A stretch of 64,000 nt of DNA, from positions 6,884,501 through 6,948,500 of the forward strand of contig NC_065571.1 of assembly GCF_937616625.2 (NCBI RefSeq), in the 5' to 3' direction. A program made the translations under genes and the position numbers. This stretch comes from Mercurialis annua. Lineage: Eukaryota > Streptophyta > Magnoliopsida > Malpighiales > Euphorbiaceae. Numbering within the stretch: the stretch's first letter is position 1; each line of letters opens with the position of its first letter. The notes below the pieces were generated by a model. The model was not told the origin of the DNA and did no database searches. It saw only the letters and a program-made list of their open reading frames with translations. Positions 1 through 13,820 of the stretch are shown here, piece after piece.

Positions 1-158
1 TTTCAACATCTATTCAAATAAAATCTATCACCATCATTTCAATGATGGGTTTATATTAATCTGGTTTTATTATCAATGGCTAACTAATTTAAAATTGTGT
101 TATATCAAAGCAAAACCATTAATTATTAGTTTCTTTTTTTGTTTATTTGTTTTTGCTT

Positions 159-2398
159 ATGGGGTTGCTTGATTCTTTGTTTGGAAATGATTCAAGAAAA
201 TTTCTCAAGAGAAAAGACAGCGATGCTGGAGAAGCAGGTTATGATCAAATGCATTAAAATTTTAATATATATTACATTTTCTTAATTAAATTATTTGTTT
301 TAGTGTTCTTGTCTTGCTTTGATTAATATATTTTTCTGTCTTTATTTTTTCTGTATGCTTTATTATGAGATTTTGAACATATACCGGCCATTTGGAAGCT
401 GCCGTCTTTCTTTTTAAAAAGAAATGAACATTCATTTTTTTTACAACAACAATGGAAGAAAAACGAAACTCGAGACTTTCAGGTCGAATTATACGTATAC
501 ATTAATATATACTCTCATACAATATTTCCTTGAAATATAAACAAATTCGCAATTTTTTCTCACTTTTTTTTGTATGATGCTCTTCATTTTTTTTACGAAA
601 AACTGGTAATTTTATAATCTAGATTTTGTGTGTATTACATTTGATCATATTTTTCTCAATTTTGACAATTATTGTTTTTTTTTTTTCGATTTCTTACAAT
701 TCGTAGTCGAAAATTTCAGGACGAGCATTGGAAGAACTCAGAAGTAATCTTTACAATGATCTTAGAACTTCGGAGGGAGCAAAGCGCCAACAGCAACGGT
801 TTTGTGGACCGGTTATAGCAATGACATTCAATTTCATGGTTGCTGTTGGTGTTATTCTGACGAACAAATTAGTAAGTTCAAACTCATTAATTTCTGTCAG
901 AATTCATTTCTGTCAGGTTTTGCATCAGTTTCATGGAAGCGGTAACGTGCGAAATGAGTATCTAATTTTATTATTATTTACGGAACACAACCTCAAATGT
1001 TTCGTATCAGTTTCTGAGAATTTCAGGAAAAGGCAGATCATAGTTTTCAATCTTACAGGTTTTTGTTTATAGGTTATGGGACAGATTGGATTTAACTTCC
1101 CAATCTTTCTGACATTGATTCATTACACAACTGCATGGATTCTGCTTGCTATTTTCAAAGGGTTTTCGCTGCTTCCGATCTCTCCTCCATCAAAAACTAC
1201 TCCTTTCACTTCCATTTTCTCGTTAGGCGTCGTTATGTCTTTCGCGTCCGGCCTTGCCAATGCTAGCTTGAAACACAATAGGTGAAATTTCTGGCCTAAT
1301 TCAGGTTTACTATCCTGAAACTACCATATCATAGATCCGGACTAGGCAAGAATTTCTCGTTATAGAAACTTAGTTTGTTGTATCGATGTCTTACTCTTGT
1401 TATTCGTATTGGCAGTGTCGGTTTCTACCAAATGGCGAAAATTGCAGTCACTCCTACCATTGTTTTTGCAGAGTTCATTCTGTTCAGGAAAACTATTTCG
1501 AATAAAAAGGTCGATTCTAACTTTATGGTTTGTTTTTGATTCAAAATTGTACGGAAGTACTGATATTGCAGCTTACTAGCTTGCAGGTTTTCGCTTTGGT
1601 GATTGTATCAGCAGGAGTGGCAATTGCAACCGTAACAGATTTAGAATTCAACTTATTCGGAGCGTATATTGCACTCGTGTGGATAATTCCAAGCGCGATT
1701 AACAAAATACTCTGGTCTCATCTGCAACAACAAGCCAACTGGACAGCGCTTGCGTAAGTAATTCACAATCTCATCATTTCCGTAAGATCACGAACAATGC
1801 AGCCTTTCATTATAACCAAAAAATGATCGTTTTTTGTTATAATGACCGCAGATTGATGTGGAAGACTACACCGGTTACCATATTGTTTTTACTCGCATTG
1901 ATGCCGTGGTTGGATCCACCAGGAGTGTTATTATTCAAGTGGAATCTGCATAACTCATCAGCAGTATTCATATCAGCTCTCTTGGGGTTTCTGTTGCAAT
2001 GGTCCGGGGCTTTAGCTCTCGGGTTAGACTCAAAACTCTTGATTATTTTTTCTCGGAGAAACCGAACAATGATTTGATTCGGACTGATTTTTGTATGCAG
2101 GGCAACTTCTGCGACATCTCATGTGGTGTTAGGACAGTTCAAGACGTGCGTGATTTTGTTGGGTGGCTACCTTATTTTCGATTCCGAGACAAGTTACATA
2201 AGCATCGGCGGAGCGATGACAGCTTTAGGTGGAATGTCAGCATACACGACACTCAACTTGAAAGGGTCTAGTGAGAAAGTTGTGAGCAATCAGATTTTAA
2301 AACCAGCCCTGCCTTTATCAAAACCGAAAACGGAATCGGAACCAGCTGCAGAAGAAAGCATACTCATAAATGGAGCAAATACTGTAGATGCTGTTTAA
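159..2398 (+). CDS. Nucleotide-sugar transporter, NST/TPT (drug/metabolite transporter) family, 7 exons
   Basis: Exons inferred from GT-AG sites and frame: 159-237, 720-871, 1073-1281, 1416-1509, 1587-1753, 1852-2022, 2101-2398. They join in phase to 389 codons. The protein is a multi-pass membrane protein of the triose-phosphate/nucleotide-sugar translocator family. Seen: a hydrophilic N-terminus, about ten hydrophobic stretches, the family signature HNSVGFYQMAK across the exon 3/4 junction, a loop with WTALALMWKTTP, and ATSHVVLGQFKTC near the last helices. These segments resemble the plant UGNT1 group (UDP-GlcNAc transporter At4g32272 and its relative At5g55950), so it probably antiports a UDP-sugar across the Golgi or ER membrane. 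Substrate cannot be read from sequence. The start ATG is chosen because it opens the only frame that splices cleanly into exon 2. The C-terminus is a polar cytosolic tail ending in TVDAV. Confidence 0.88.
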
Positions 2399-3502
2399 GA
2401 TTATAATTGTAGATGATCTTCTAAAAGAGCACATTTGTTGGAATTTTGATTAAATGAATGAATGAAATGTACATAACAAATGGTTACTCATAGATTAGAC
2501 TTAGGCCAAATGTGCAATTTTAGCCTTCATGTTAAGCTTGATTTTTAACTTAGACTTGATGATTATTTTGTTTGAGTGGTACCTAACGTTATCAACAACT
2601 GATCAAATGGACCCTTTAACAGATTTTTTTGCCGTTATCAACACCAATGATTTTTTTCAGTTCAAAACTTAATGTTAGTAAAAAATTACAAATTGAAACT
2701 TCTGTCAATGCCACGTATATAGCGGGGAAAAAATCTGTTAAAAGAGCCAATTTTGTCATTTTTTAATCACTTTCAAAAAAAAATTATTAAGATTCAAATG
2801 ACAAACCAAACCAAATATGAGGATCTAAATTGTACATTTAACCTTATACATATTTATACATAATCTGATTATTTCTTTTCTAGAGGTCTAATAAGTTGTA
2901 AGAACTACATAATTAAAGTAAACAATATGAACTACACAATAAAAAATAGATACTAAATAAACAAGACTATTGTGTAGACCTGAAGACTGTTGGGCATGAA
3001 TAGATCAAAAGAGTATAAAAATATAGTCAAAAAATCAATTAAAACAAAATATAACAGAAAATTCTGATATATCAATTGATATTGTATAAATCTTTGTTCC
3101 CCAAATTCTAATATACAGGTGAGACATCTGAAAAGGAAAATTTGGTAAAATCCCACCTATCCTCAACTCCTCCGCTCCAATTTCTAAGGGCATCTCCAGA
3201 AAATTATAAGTTTCAGCATAACGGCCAAAAAAACAAAAAAAAAATACACTATCCAAAATAAAATTTCTACTGAAAAGAGATGGGGGAAATGCAAACTAGA
3301 ACAACAAAAATGCCTTGACCTATCATATTGAAACTTAATGTCAGCATGTCTATCCCCACCTATGATATTAACCTACAATTTCCCGGCCGCACTTCATATT
3401 TACACTCAGATCAGGCCATCTTTCAGAAGCACTGTCAGGCTGTCATTGATCCACACCTGTCGTACATTTTAATTTGAAGCAACTTAGGTTTCACCTGTTC
3501 TA
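2399..3502. other. Intergenic spacer between convergent genes, with both 3' ends and a MITE
   Basis: The two flanking genes converge here. The left part should hold the 3' UTR of the sugar-transporter gene and the right part that of the GIP1-like gene. Short open frames near 2953-3256 have no recognisable protein features. A foldback MITE lies at about 2503-2845. Confidence 0.6.
2503..2845. mobile_element. Foldback MITE, about 340 bp
   Basis: The two ends are inverted and imperfect. The left end reads TTAGGCCAAATGTGCAATTT and the reverse complement of the right end reads AAGGTTAAATGTACAATTTA, with similarity continuing inward. There is no coding capacity. The family was not identified, and no clear target-site duplication was resolved. 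Confidence 0.5.
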
Positions 3503-6500
3503 TTAATAACTAGAGTTCCAGTTCATTTGTGCAAGTTGAGCCTGCTGATAAGCACCGGATGGGGGTCCAACGGTTTCTGCAGTTACAGACATCGGCTGAG
3601 ACTGTTGCATGACAGTTGGAGGAGCACCCATTGTCTGCATTTGCGGATAAATTCCTGGATAAGGACTATGACCGGGCTGTACATGGGAGAAGGCTAGGTG
3701 CTGCCCTTGAGGGGTTAGATGGTACATAGGATTAAGGTGCAAATTCGACATATCTGGGCCCGGCGGAGAGATCCAAGCGGAAACATCGTTCTGCAGAACG
3801 AGAAAAATTTATAAGAATTTTAGAAGTAAAGTAAAAAATTACTTGGAAAATAACCATATATGCACAGTTGAACCTTATCTCTTATCTATTACGGATTCAT
3901 TTGCATCTTGAAAATGAACAAAATGAAAATGCAATATCATATCATATATCAATCAACGGAAGGAGGAACAAAATAATAATTAAAAAGGAAATGAAACCCA
4001 CCAGTGCTCCTGTCGTGTAGATTTGATTTTCCTTCAGCTGAGATGCTGTTAGATCCTCGTTGCTGACAGCACTTCCCGCGGTCACAGCTGGACCGGGATT
4101 GAAACCAATAGGAGAGGTGCCATATGAACCGTATAATCCTTGAATTCCAATTGGAGTTGAGTTTCCATTGCTAGTTCCAGGCTTAAATTGTGGAAGAGGG
4201 AACTTCACACCAGGCGTAGGAGCTGCTTGTGTAAGATACGGATTGCCAGTGGATGGCTGTTGTGCAATTCCATTGTGGCTTAAGAATTGGTGCATTGCTG
4301 GTAAGAAATAAGGGTTAAAATAGCCATATGGGAAGTAGCTTGGAGGATAGGGGGGCCTGAAAAGAAGAGGATGTGGAGAAGCAGCTATAGAATTTTGCGC
4401 TGGCGTTGGACTTAGACTTGGACTTGGACCAGATGAAGCTGTAGGATTCTCACTCTGCAATACAATATGGCACCATTTAGAAATAATAGCAGCATTGTTA
4501 GAAATAACAAATAGACTTTACATACAATCCGTAGGATTTAAATATTCTATGATATTCCTATATTGCATAAACTTTAAATAATTGATCCCTGAGCTCTGGT
4601 CCTTCGGCAAGGTGGGTTTTTGACATAACAATCTTAAATATTCTGCAGTCCGTCACTCCTATTTGATAATTCATAAGAGTTTAGCTAAAGCATTGGAGCC
4701 AACAAAATAATCTAGCATTGCTTTAACGTATAATGAGGCAAATTATCATCTCTCAGCTCCCTTTTAATAGACATCTTTTAGTTTTTGTTGAGCCTAACAG
4801 AAAAATTTTCCTTATTTGGTTGATTACATAGGTTAAGTAACAGCATATCAAAAATATCCTCATTAATTGACATTCTTAACTTCACAAGATATTAAAATTT
4901 TGTCTTGACTTGGCGACTACAGAATAATCACTTATTAGTTCAAATAGAAAGGACTAAGTTAAATGCTTTGATTATAGAGCATAAACGCAATGTAGCTCAT
5001 CGTAATTAAAAAAATATGTAAGGCAGTAAGGGTATATGAGAAACAATTTATAGGTTAACTAAATACATCCATATAGCATATCACAAAGCACATACAAATA
5101 TATATTTCCAAACGACGGACTCCAGAAAATGATGTTTTCTCCAACTAGAAATGACTGAAGTCGATAATTAAGTTTATTTACTTAAGAGCAAGAGGACAAT
5201 TTTGAATAAATATACCTAAGAATCTAGATCAAACTGCTCAACCCAAGTATAAGATACCCGTGACAACCAATTCAAATGATTCAGTTCTCTTCTTAATCTT
5301 TTTGCTAGAGTTGTACATTTGATTATGAACCAAAATTATCCACTGATTCTCAGTTGACAATTTCTAAACAAAATAAACAGTCTAAATGGACACTTGACCG
5401 ATGAAGGGTCTACAGTTATATTTTACATATAAATTTAAGAGTGCCAAGAATTATCTTGGCAACTTCTGAACCCATACTCTGCAACATCATATATCTCCCA
5501 TATTCTCATATCCCAGCAACTGCAAAATCTATTCTCCTGTTTCTTTTCCCCAAAACCCCACCAAAAAGACGAGCAACCACAAACTCAAACACACACCACA
5601 TGATACAACCTATAATTTTAATTACCAAAGCTAATCTATAAGAGCAGTCCCTAAATGCAGAGAGCAACAACATGCATAATTTATCTTGATTGATTTTCTG
5701 GTTTCAAAAAGTAGGTGTGCACAGGATTTTCAAAAAGTTCTATCATTTTAGATAGTTCAGTGGTTCTTTGCAATCCAGGCTGAAGATGTACAAGTCCAAT
5801 CCATCCTAATTTTTAAGAAGGCTAAAATGCAACCACTACTAGGAAGTAGGAACCCTTTATTAGATGATTACAATTCAGTAAAGGCCTAACAGCATAACAC
5901 AGCTTAAGACATCTACTAACAGCAGAGAGGAAAATAACATCCCGCACCTGAATCTCGTGTCCCTCATAGTGTACATAGTGTCCCCCTTGCATGTGTGGTA
6001 TAAATCCAAAACCATAGTTCGGAGGGAAATGAACAGCAGGGTTGTGGTGGCCTTCCAAAATGGGCATCGTTTCTTGAATTGGCTTATCAGAATTTGTGTC
6101 AACATTAGGTGCAACATGACCATCTGATTTGCCTGATTCATCACACACTTCTTGAGGAGATTCTGGCTGGTCAGGATAATCCACTTGTACAATAGAAGAA
6201 GCGCTCTGACTGCTGCATAGAATTTTATAAAAGAAAATGATGGATGAAAACTTCAAAATAAAAGTAAAGCATAGTTTAATGTAAAAGCCCTTTTTTCCTT
6301 TTCTTTTATTGATATCTAACTTCAAAGTGTTATCCATGATCCCGAAACAAATAAAGCATACTTTACTGTAAGTCCTTGTTCTTTCCTTCTCTTTACTGGT
6401 CTATTGCAACCTTTTCTTTTCCCTATATTAGTCTCTCATGTTAAATAGTTGATGATATTGCATTATTAAAAAGTCAATAAGTTCCTACAGCTATAGTTGG

Positions 6501-9500
6501 AAGCAGATAATGTTAATAGTGAACTATATTAGAGAACAGGTGAAATAAACATAATTCGGACAGCATAACCACATAAATCCAAACAGCATTATCAGAGCTG
6601 AAGTTTCAGTTATATTTACTTTCTGTTTACTTTCTTTCACATACTCAATACTATAATCAAGCTTCCGATCAATAAACATCAAAAGTCAAAACATGATATA
6701 CTGATCACCAACCTTAAAGAAGCCTCTCTAGCAGTTTCATCAGTCCCATGCGACAATTCAACAGAATCCGCAGAGTTGACATCATAACTATTGTCATTGC
6801 CATTTGATCCCACTCCAGAATTGGTTTCAAAACTTCCAAAAGACAATCCACTTTTCAAAGCTTCAGGTACTTTGAAGTGATTTGGAAATATAACATGTCC
6901 ATTAGGTACAGATTGCTCAGATGACATCAGAGAACTGTCTTCAGCTTGTGACTCTTCTGATGAAACCACTGCACGAAAACATGAAAAAATAAACAACCAA
7001 AAACTAAATACGTAAAGGAAAGAAATAAAAACATCTGCTCCAATATCCCGAAGTGCAATATTCTATAAATCCGCTGGATGGACTAAAAAGTGCATAACTA
7101 GATCATAGAGTTTCCAAACCAAAGAGAAAATACAACAACAAATACGCAAGTATAAACTATTAAACAAAGCATATCTATACCTGCTAAAGGAAGGACAGAA
7201 TCCTGTGATGCATGGTTATCACTGCTTCCAGGCCGGACAGCTAAAGAACTGTCATCAGTTGACAAAGGAGGTTGAAGAGTTCTTGATAACTCATTCTTTT
7301 CAGTTGACTGCATCTTGGAGGATACCTTTTCCGGTTTCCCAGATGGAGCAATAGTAGAGCCTGCTTTTTCATTCTTAAGAAGCTTCGGAGAAACATCAGG
7401 GGACACAGGTTTATATCCTTGCAGGTAATTATGTCCTGCATCCCCTTGACGGCTTCCCACTTCACGCTTGATTGCAGCCATGGTACCAGTATGCCATGCC
7501 ATAGATGGTGCCAATACAGGATCTGATGTAGAAGAATTCACACCAGAAACTGATGCTGATTTGGGAGTTGGGAGATGATTCAGAATCGGTGCAGTCTTTC
7601 CTTGCTGAACTTGAACCACACACTCAGATGTCTGATTAAGTGGAGACAATGGAACAGTTGGGAAGATCGATGTCTTTCCAGGCTTCTTGGCATCAATAAC
7701 TGAGCTATCTATAGTAATATTAACAGCTTCTTTTGTAGGCGACTGTGGGCCCCTTCCAAGAGTGGAACCCCCATTGGGTAAAGTCAAAGAACCATTAGGC
7801 ATCACTGCTGAAGCCCTATAACAATACAAGATAAGAATTAATTGCATAGATAAAGCAACAGTATGAACAGTTATACATCGAATCTACAACCATAGAGAAA
7901 ATTAAACTCTTCTATTACTTTGTCTCCTTGATTACAGGATTACTGATTGTATTCTGCATAACCGGAAAAGAGGGTGGATAGCCTTTCTCTTTCGTGTGGT
8001 TGACTCCATTTTCCCTTCGAGGAGCTGCAATTTTCCGACCCATTGTATCTGACAAAAAATTACAAGGAATGGCATCAGTTATACAACTTGCAGTAAACAT
8101 TTTTCAGAACAGACAATCATTTGAATTCTAAGTCAACAATAGTTATAACTATTAACCAATAAAAGCGCATCAGGAACCAAAATCTTGCCATATTAGAAAT
8201 AAAGCGAGAATGAATACGAAATTCGTAGAGTACCAGATAAGTGTCTTACACAGTTGATTATACAAAAAAGGTTCAAGACGGATAAAAATTTCTAAGCTCA
8301 TGAACTCAACACATAAAGTTTAGAGCAATAATTTATATTTCGGATAAGAAATAGGCGAGTACCAGGATGGATATGATTTGCATAATTGTTTCCTCGACCG
8401 CCCCTTGCCCCTCGACTTTGGGTGCTTGATATCTGCATAATAGGAGCACCAAATTATAAATGATTTCCATTACCCAATAGCAACACCAAAACTGATTCAT
8501 CAAATCAGATACATCCATCATTTGCTTAAATCTTAATCAATCTTCCCCAGAAAAATAATAAACAAAATGGAAAATTCTAATCGATGAAATGCTTGCCTAA
8601 CCTAGGGACACTCAAAATCTAGCGGCAATATAACTAGCAATTAATCTGACAACGGAAACTAGACATATAGTTTAAATCATTACAGCGCATCATAATTAAG
8701 GACAAACTCAGATTCATCAATATTTGCAGAGTACATGAATCTCAGTCATAAAAAAAGACAGATACAAACTATTCACAACTTCTCATTAACAATCAATAGA
8801 AGTGGCATAGATATCAATTTCATGGTAAACCCGAAGACGCAAAACCAATAAAAATAATCGCGCAGACACTTCCAAGATAAAAACTTCCTGAAACGAAAAG
8901 AAAATTCACCTCCTTTCTTCGATCTCGTTTACTTTTCACCTCATGAAATGTATCTGCAATACCAAAAGACTATTAGAAAATGACAGGCGAGTAACATGAC
9001 AACAAACATGTCATTCTCAGCTCATACACCTTAAGTACATCCTCAGCTTCTGAAATTAGTATAAATCAGATGAAACTGTTTCAATAATGTGCAAATTAGA
9101 TCAAAAGAAAAATAATTCACTACAAATCAATTAAAAAAACTTTAGCTTTATAAAGTTTATACTTATACAAACACATATACTAATCCACCACTTATATAAT
9201 CATTAAAACTACAAACAGATCAAAACCCATTCAACCTAACTGATATATACAAACAAAACAAAACAAAAAATAATTATTTTCATTATTTTCAAACCAACCC
9301 CGTTAAACCCTAAAAATATTTTTTTTACCTAAATAAAGTAACTTCTGCGCAGTTTCGTTAGGATCCATAGCACAATCTTTAAGAACAGAATAAATATCTT
9401 CATCACTGTGTTGTCTTCCTGTAGTTTCCCTTATGCTTAAAATTGTTTTCCGTACTGTTTCCGGGATCATAACTCTACCACTCCCACCTCCACTGCCGCC

Positions 9501-9548
9501 GCCGCCACTACCACGACCGGTTCTACCTCCGCCGCCGCTATTGCTCAT
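3503..9548 (-). CDS. GIP1: GBF-interacting protein 1-like (DUF1296/GIP1 N-terminal domain), 9 exons
   Basis: Exons, read on the minus strand: 9548-9329, 8953-8910, 8432-8363, 8048-7919, 7815-7181, 6968-6713, 6209-5948, 4454-4002, 3790-3503. All phases close, giving 785 codons. The first about 90 residues hold the GIP1 N-terminal (UBA-like, DUF1296) domain: a Gly-rich lead, then VRKTILSIRETTGRQHSDED and NETAQKLLYLG, continued by DTFHEVKSKRDRRKE in exon 2. The rest is a long low-complexity Ser/Pro/Gln/Asn region with YGFGFIPHMQGG, FRPPYPPSYFPYGYF and a C-terminus ending MNWNSSY, all typical of this plant family. GIP1 in Arabidopsis is known to bind G-box bZIP factors and raise their DNA binding; the same nuclear co-regulator role is inferred. 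Intron 7 is long (about 1.5 kb) and holds no convincing exon. Confidence 0.87.
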
Positions 9549-9773
9549 GGTTAGGGTGTGGTTGTGTTTCTCTAATGGCTAGGTTGCAGAGGAGAGTGAG
9601 AGTGTGATTGTGGTGGCGAAGGGCAAACAAAAAAAATTGATTTTTGTTAATTTTTTTATTGTCAGGAAATTTTGACCTAAAAATAATAACAATAATGCAC
9701 AATCAAGACGATGGTGAAAGTAGGTTTTGCTTATATATTCCACCTTTGGTGACATATTTTTATTATTATTATT
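9549..9773 (-). promoter_or_regulatory. Upstream region of the GIP1-like gene
   Basis: About 225 bp lie between the start codon and the first mobile-element sequence. The part next to the start codon is CT-rich when read on the minus strand, as expected for a plant 5' UTR. No specific TATA box or factor site could be assigned. The nested transposon immediately upstream means the distal promoter has probably been displaced. Confidence 0.4.
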
Positions 9774-9797
9774 GGGCTTAATCACAAAAAAAAAAAA

Positions 9798-12700
9798 GAG
9801 AAAATTACACTATATCACTCAAAATTTGAAATGTTTACATTAGTGACTCAAAAATTATTTTTATACAAAAATTCCTCATTTTTTAAAAATTGTTTTCACA
9901 GTCTACCTCAATATTATATAAGCCCTATTTTACCCTTCAGTTAAGCGTTAAGACTAAGAGTATAGAAATTAGAGTTTAGGTTGTTAGTGGTGGCTGGAGG
10001 TCCTGCCGATGATAGTCCGGTTGCGTTGGCCGTTCGATAGCACCGTTTTCTTTTGAATTGAGGGGGTTTCAGCTGCATATGTCAAAAATTCAATTGAAAT
10101 AACAAATAACAACTTAAAGAACTCACTATCCTCTTATGAATATGCCTTCTATTTAATCATTCATCTGACTCTGCCTAAGTTACAAAAAAATATTTCAATC
10201 GAGGTGCCGGAGGAGAACTTAAATGACGATGATGTAACATTTGACGTTCATGATGATTTCGAGGAGGGGGCGAGACAACTGTCGGTGAGTAATCGGTGTT
10301 ATCGATTCATAGTACTTTGTTTGGAAAAGTTTAACAGAATTGCACAAAAATATCCTTTTAATGTTGAAAATGGTTTTTCTTCTAATGTAATTGTTTGATT
10401 TGCTCTATTTTTTGTTGCAGGCACTTATTATGCCATTTCTTTTATAATTCGCTATTCTTTATATGTATAATAAGTTTGCACACTAGTTGTTCGACAAAAT
10501 GTCTCAATGGTACAATGATCTTTTTGTAGACTAAATATGTAAAATAGGATAATAATCGAAATCTGTAATATTTTCCAATTTTACATAAACAATTAACTTT
10601 ATTTCCTGACTACAACTAACTCCGCATATATTAACTGTTTGTACATGATATGAGTTGGTAATTTTTATTTCACACATCAAATTTTGCACTTCGCGTTCAT
10701 TTTATGTTTGTAAGAAGTCATGCTTTTGTTATACTATCTTCACAGGTTTCAGTGCGAGAGGAAAGCATAAAACCAAGGGCCAACCGTCCTCCTTTGTTAG
10801 TGCATCTTCGAGAACGGCGATTAGAAGCTCCACTGGTGTTTCATTTGGGCTCACTTTGGACCTTTTTCGCTTTTGGGCAAGGTGTAAATTTGTCACCTTT
10901 TTGTATGTTATGTATATTGATTCATGATTGTGGTGACAACACTATCATTTCTATAATCTAATTAATTAACATTGTAAACTCCTGTGAACTTAATGTGAAC
11001 CTGATGTGAACTTATATCAACTGAATTACTTTAATTTAATTTTTAAGTAAATTTGTCTTACTGTTCTTTACAATCTTAAATGATATTTTATATAAAATCA
11101 ATTTTGAAATTTAGTGTAATATATTAATTGAATATCTCTTTTAAGTGAAACGTATTTGACAGACTATAAAACCGAAAATCAACCTGATGTGAACCTATAT
11201 CAACTAAACTACTTTAGTTCAATTTTTAATCAAATTTGTCTTACTGTTTTTTATAATTTTAAATGATATTTTATATAGAGAGAATTTTAAGATTTAATGT
11301 AATACAAATTGAAAATCTTTTTTAAGTGAAATGTATTGATATTCTATAAAACTGCAAATCAACCTGATGTGAACCTGATATGAACTTATATCAACTGAAC
11401 TATCTTAATTCATTTTTTTTTATAAAATTTGTCTTAATGCTCTTTACAATCTTATTTGATATTTTATATAGAGAAAATTTTGAGATATAGTCTATTATAA
11501 GAATTGAATAACTGTTTTTAAGTGAAATGTAATTGATAGTCTATAAAATTGAAAAGCAAACTAAAGTGAACCATATGTAAACCTGAAATAATACCACATA
11601 CTGAATTTTTTGGAACATAATGGACCAAATTTAATTTAAAATAAATCTAAATAAACTGAATGTAAGTTTTGTTGTCCAATTGGACTCGAGAAAAATAGAT
11701 AATTCGACTTAAAAGAAGAGTACATATTTGAGTTTATCCTTTGAGAAGCTGTGTTAATGAGTACAATAACAATGGCACAGATGATGCAAATTTCCGTTTG
11801 GGAACTTAAGTAATGCAAAACAGCACAAGCAGCGAATCGTTGAATTCAAAAGAAGAATTTAATGATAGTAGAATGCAATATCATAATGCTTGAAATGGAA
11901 AATTGAGAACGCTGCAACTAATAGTGTTGCGGATTCTGTCAATTGATCAAATCTTATACTAGAGAAAGAAAGTTCTGAAAAATAATGGAATTGTTTGTTA
12001 TCTTGTTGTATGGTTTTATGAAATTGATGGTTTTTAATTTATTTTTTAGCTTTTATTCCAACTGACTTTTATGATTACTTTATTTTTATTATAGAATTGA
12101 ACTCTTTTAGTTGAAATGTATTTGATAGTCTATAAAACCAACATGTGAACCTGTATCAACTGAATTATTTTAATTCAATTTCTAATAAAATTTGTGTTGC
12201 TGCTCTTTACAATGTTAAATGAAATTTCATGTAGAGAAAATTTTGAGATTTAGTTTAATATACAAATTGAATATATCTTTTAAGTGAAACGTATTTGACA
12301 GACTATAAAATCAAAAATCAACCTGATGTGAATCAGATGTAGACCTATATCAACTGAACTACTTTAATACAATTTTTAATAAAACTTGTTTATTTGTTCT
12401 TAACAATCTTAAATGACATTTTATATAGAGAGAATTTTTAGATTTAAATGAGATATACAAATTGAATTTCTATTTTAAATGAAATATATTTGACAGACTA
12501 TAAAACCGAAAATCAACCCGATGTGAACCTATGTCAACTGAACAAACTTAATTCAATTTTTATAACACCGATTATAAAATTTAAAATTAACTTAGTCTAG
12601 TTAAACTAATATCCGTATACATTAAATATAAACGCAAACTCAATGTAAATGTAAAATCAACTTAGTCTTATTAAAACATTAAGAATTTGATATTAACTTA

Positions 12701-13820
12701 ATTTAATTAAATTATTTTATAAAAAAAATTGATATTAACCTCTAGTTCGTTATCTTGTTGGTTCTGGAACTCTTGTCAAACATATGGAATGCAATGAATA
12801 AAACATCACCCCAAGAAATTTGGTTTAAATGAGAAAATTGATGTCGTAGTAGCAAATCTAATTTAACCATATCATGAAATTTATAACAATGTCCTAATCC
12901 ATAGAATGTATGCTCATTCTTTGAATATGAAACTTTGCAATGTTTGATACAGCAGTAACCACTACCCAAAAAACATTACAAACCAAATTCCATAGCAAGT
13001 GTAAATATATAAATAATGTCAAAATAATATTTTTTTTCCAGAGCAAAAGAATCTCTGTTCTACTACTCTACTCTGTTTGTAGTCATTTCCAGCAATGCTT
13101 GTTGTGTTTTAATGAAGCTTTCAAATTCTACTAGTCTGCAATCGGTTCTTTCTTCAGGGGAGGAAATGATGTCGCGATTATCATTCTTCGCGATGTCCAC
13201 CTCGGATTTACTGCTCACCGCTCCCACTCCGGCCGGTCTTTGTCGCCGCTCTCATCGCTGTTCCTCCTCCAATTTTGACTATTCAAAATTGAAATCCCTA
13301 TTCATCAAAAAATAAATTGAAATCCCTATTTTTCTTGAATTCAAATCCCTACTTTTATTATTCAGAATATTATGATGAATATTTGACAGAAAATTGAGTC
13401 CAACCAACGATTATTGATGATTTGACATAAAAGTGAAGCGATCAACCATATTGAAGTCTATGATAATGGAGCAATCGAGAACAATTTTGTGGAATTGACA
13501 ACGAATTGTTGGGATGATCGAATTCTTAGTGAAATCTGAGAAGATACGATTTTAGTAGCAGTAGGTGATGATAAGTAATAGAAAACTGGAAGAAACACCA
13601 AGTCCATTCAATTTCTTCTCTGGTACAGTGTTATCTTGAGAAGAAGGGAACATGAGTGTCGGGGGCATGATTGTCCTATTTTTTTTATTTTCAGTGTATT
13701 TTGGGTTATGGGGGATTTGTAAAAAAAAATTTATTTTAGTGAGAGATTACTGCCAAAATAAAAAAGCTGAGGTACAAATATTAGATAAGACCACTTTTGA
13801 GGGATTTGTGTAAATTACCC
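9798..13820. mobile_element. MULE-like non-autonomous DNA transposon, about 4.0 kb
   Basis: The termini are related inverted repeats. The left starts GAGAAAATTACAC and goes on to ATCACTCAAAA; the right, reversed, starts GGGTAATTTACAC and goes on to ATCCCTCAAAA. Weaker similarity runs further in (runs of Mutator-type TIR are usually 100-200 bp). The flanks are nine A residues (9789-9797) and AAAAAAAAT (13821-13829), compatible with a 9-bp duplication, but in low-complexity sequence. No transposase was found. Inside are short open frames at 10204-10398, 10655-10961 and 13112-13315, GC-richer than their surroundings, that could be captured gene fragments, plus a tandem repeat array. Confidence 0.5.
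10990..12565. repeat. Diverged tandem array, unit about 185 bp, interrupted
   Basis: A block containing CAACCTGATGTGAACCT, then ATATCAACTGAACT, AATTTGTCTTACTG and GACTATAAAACCG recurs. Copies of the ATATCAACTGAA box lie near 11013, 11197, 11388, 12152, 12347 and 12530, a spacing of roughly 183-195 bp. A degenerate copy sits near 11560. About 500 bp of unrelated sequence (about 11590-12110) interrupts the array. Copies differ by substitutions and small indels, so the array is not recent. Confidence 0.75.

Noticed and set aside
4460..5947. Possible extra exon inside intron 7 of the GIP1-like gene
   Set aside because: No open minus-strand frame with good splice sites and family-like sequence; exons 7 and 8 already join in phase and give the expected protein order.
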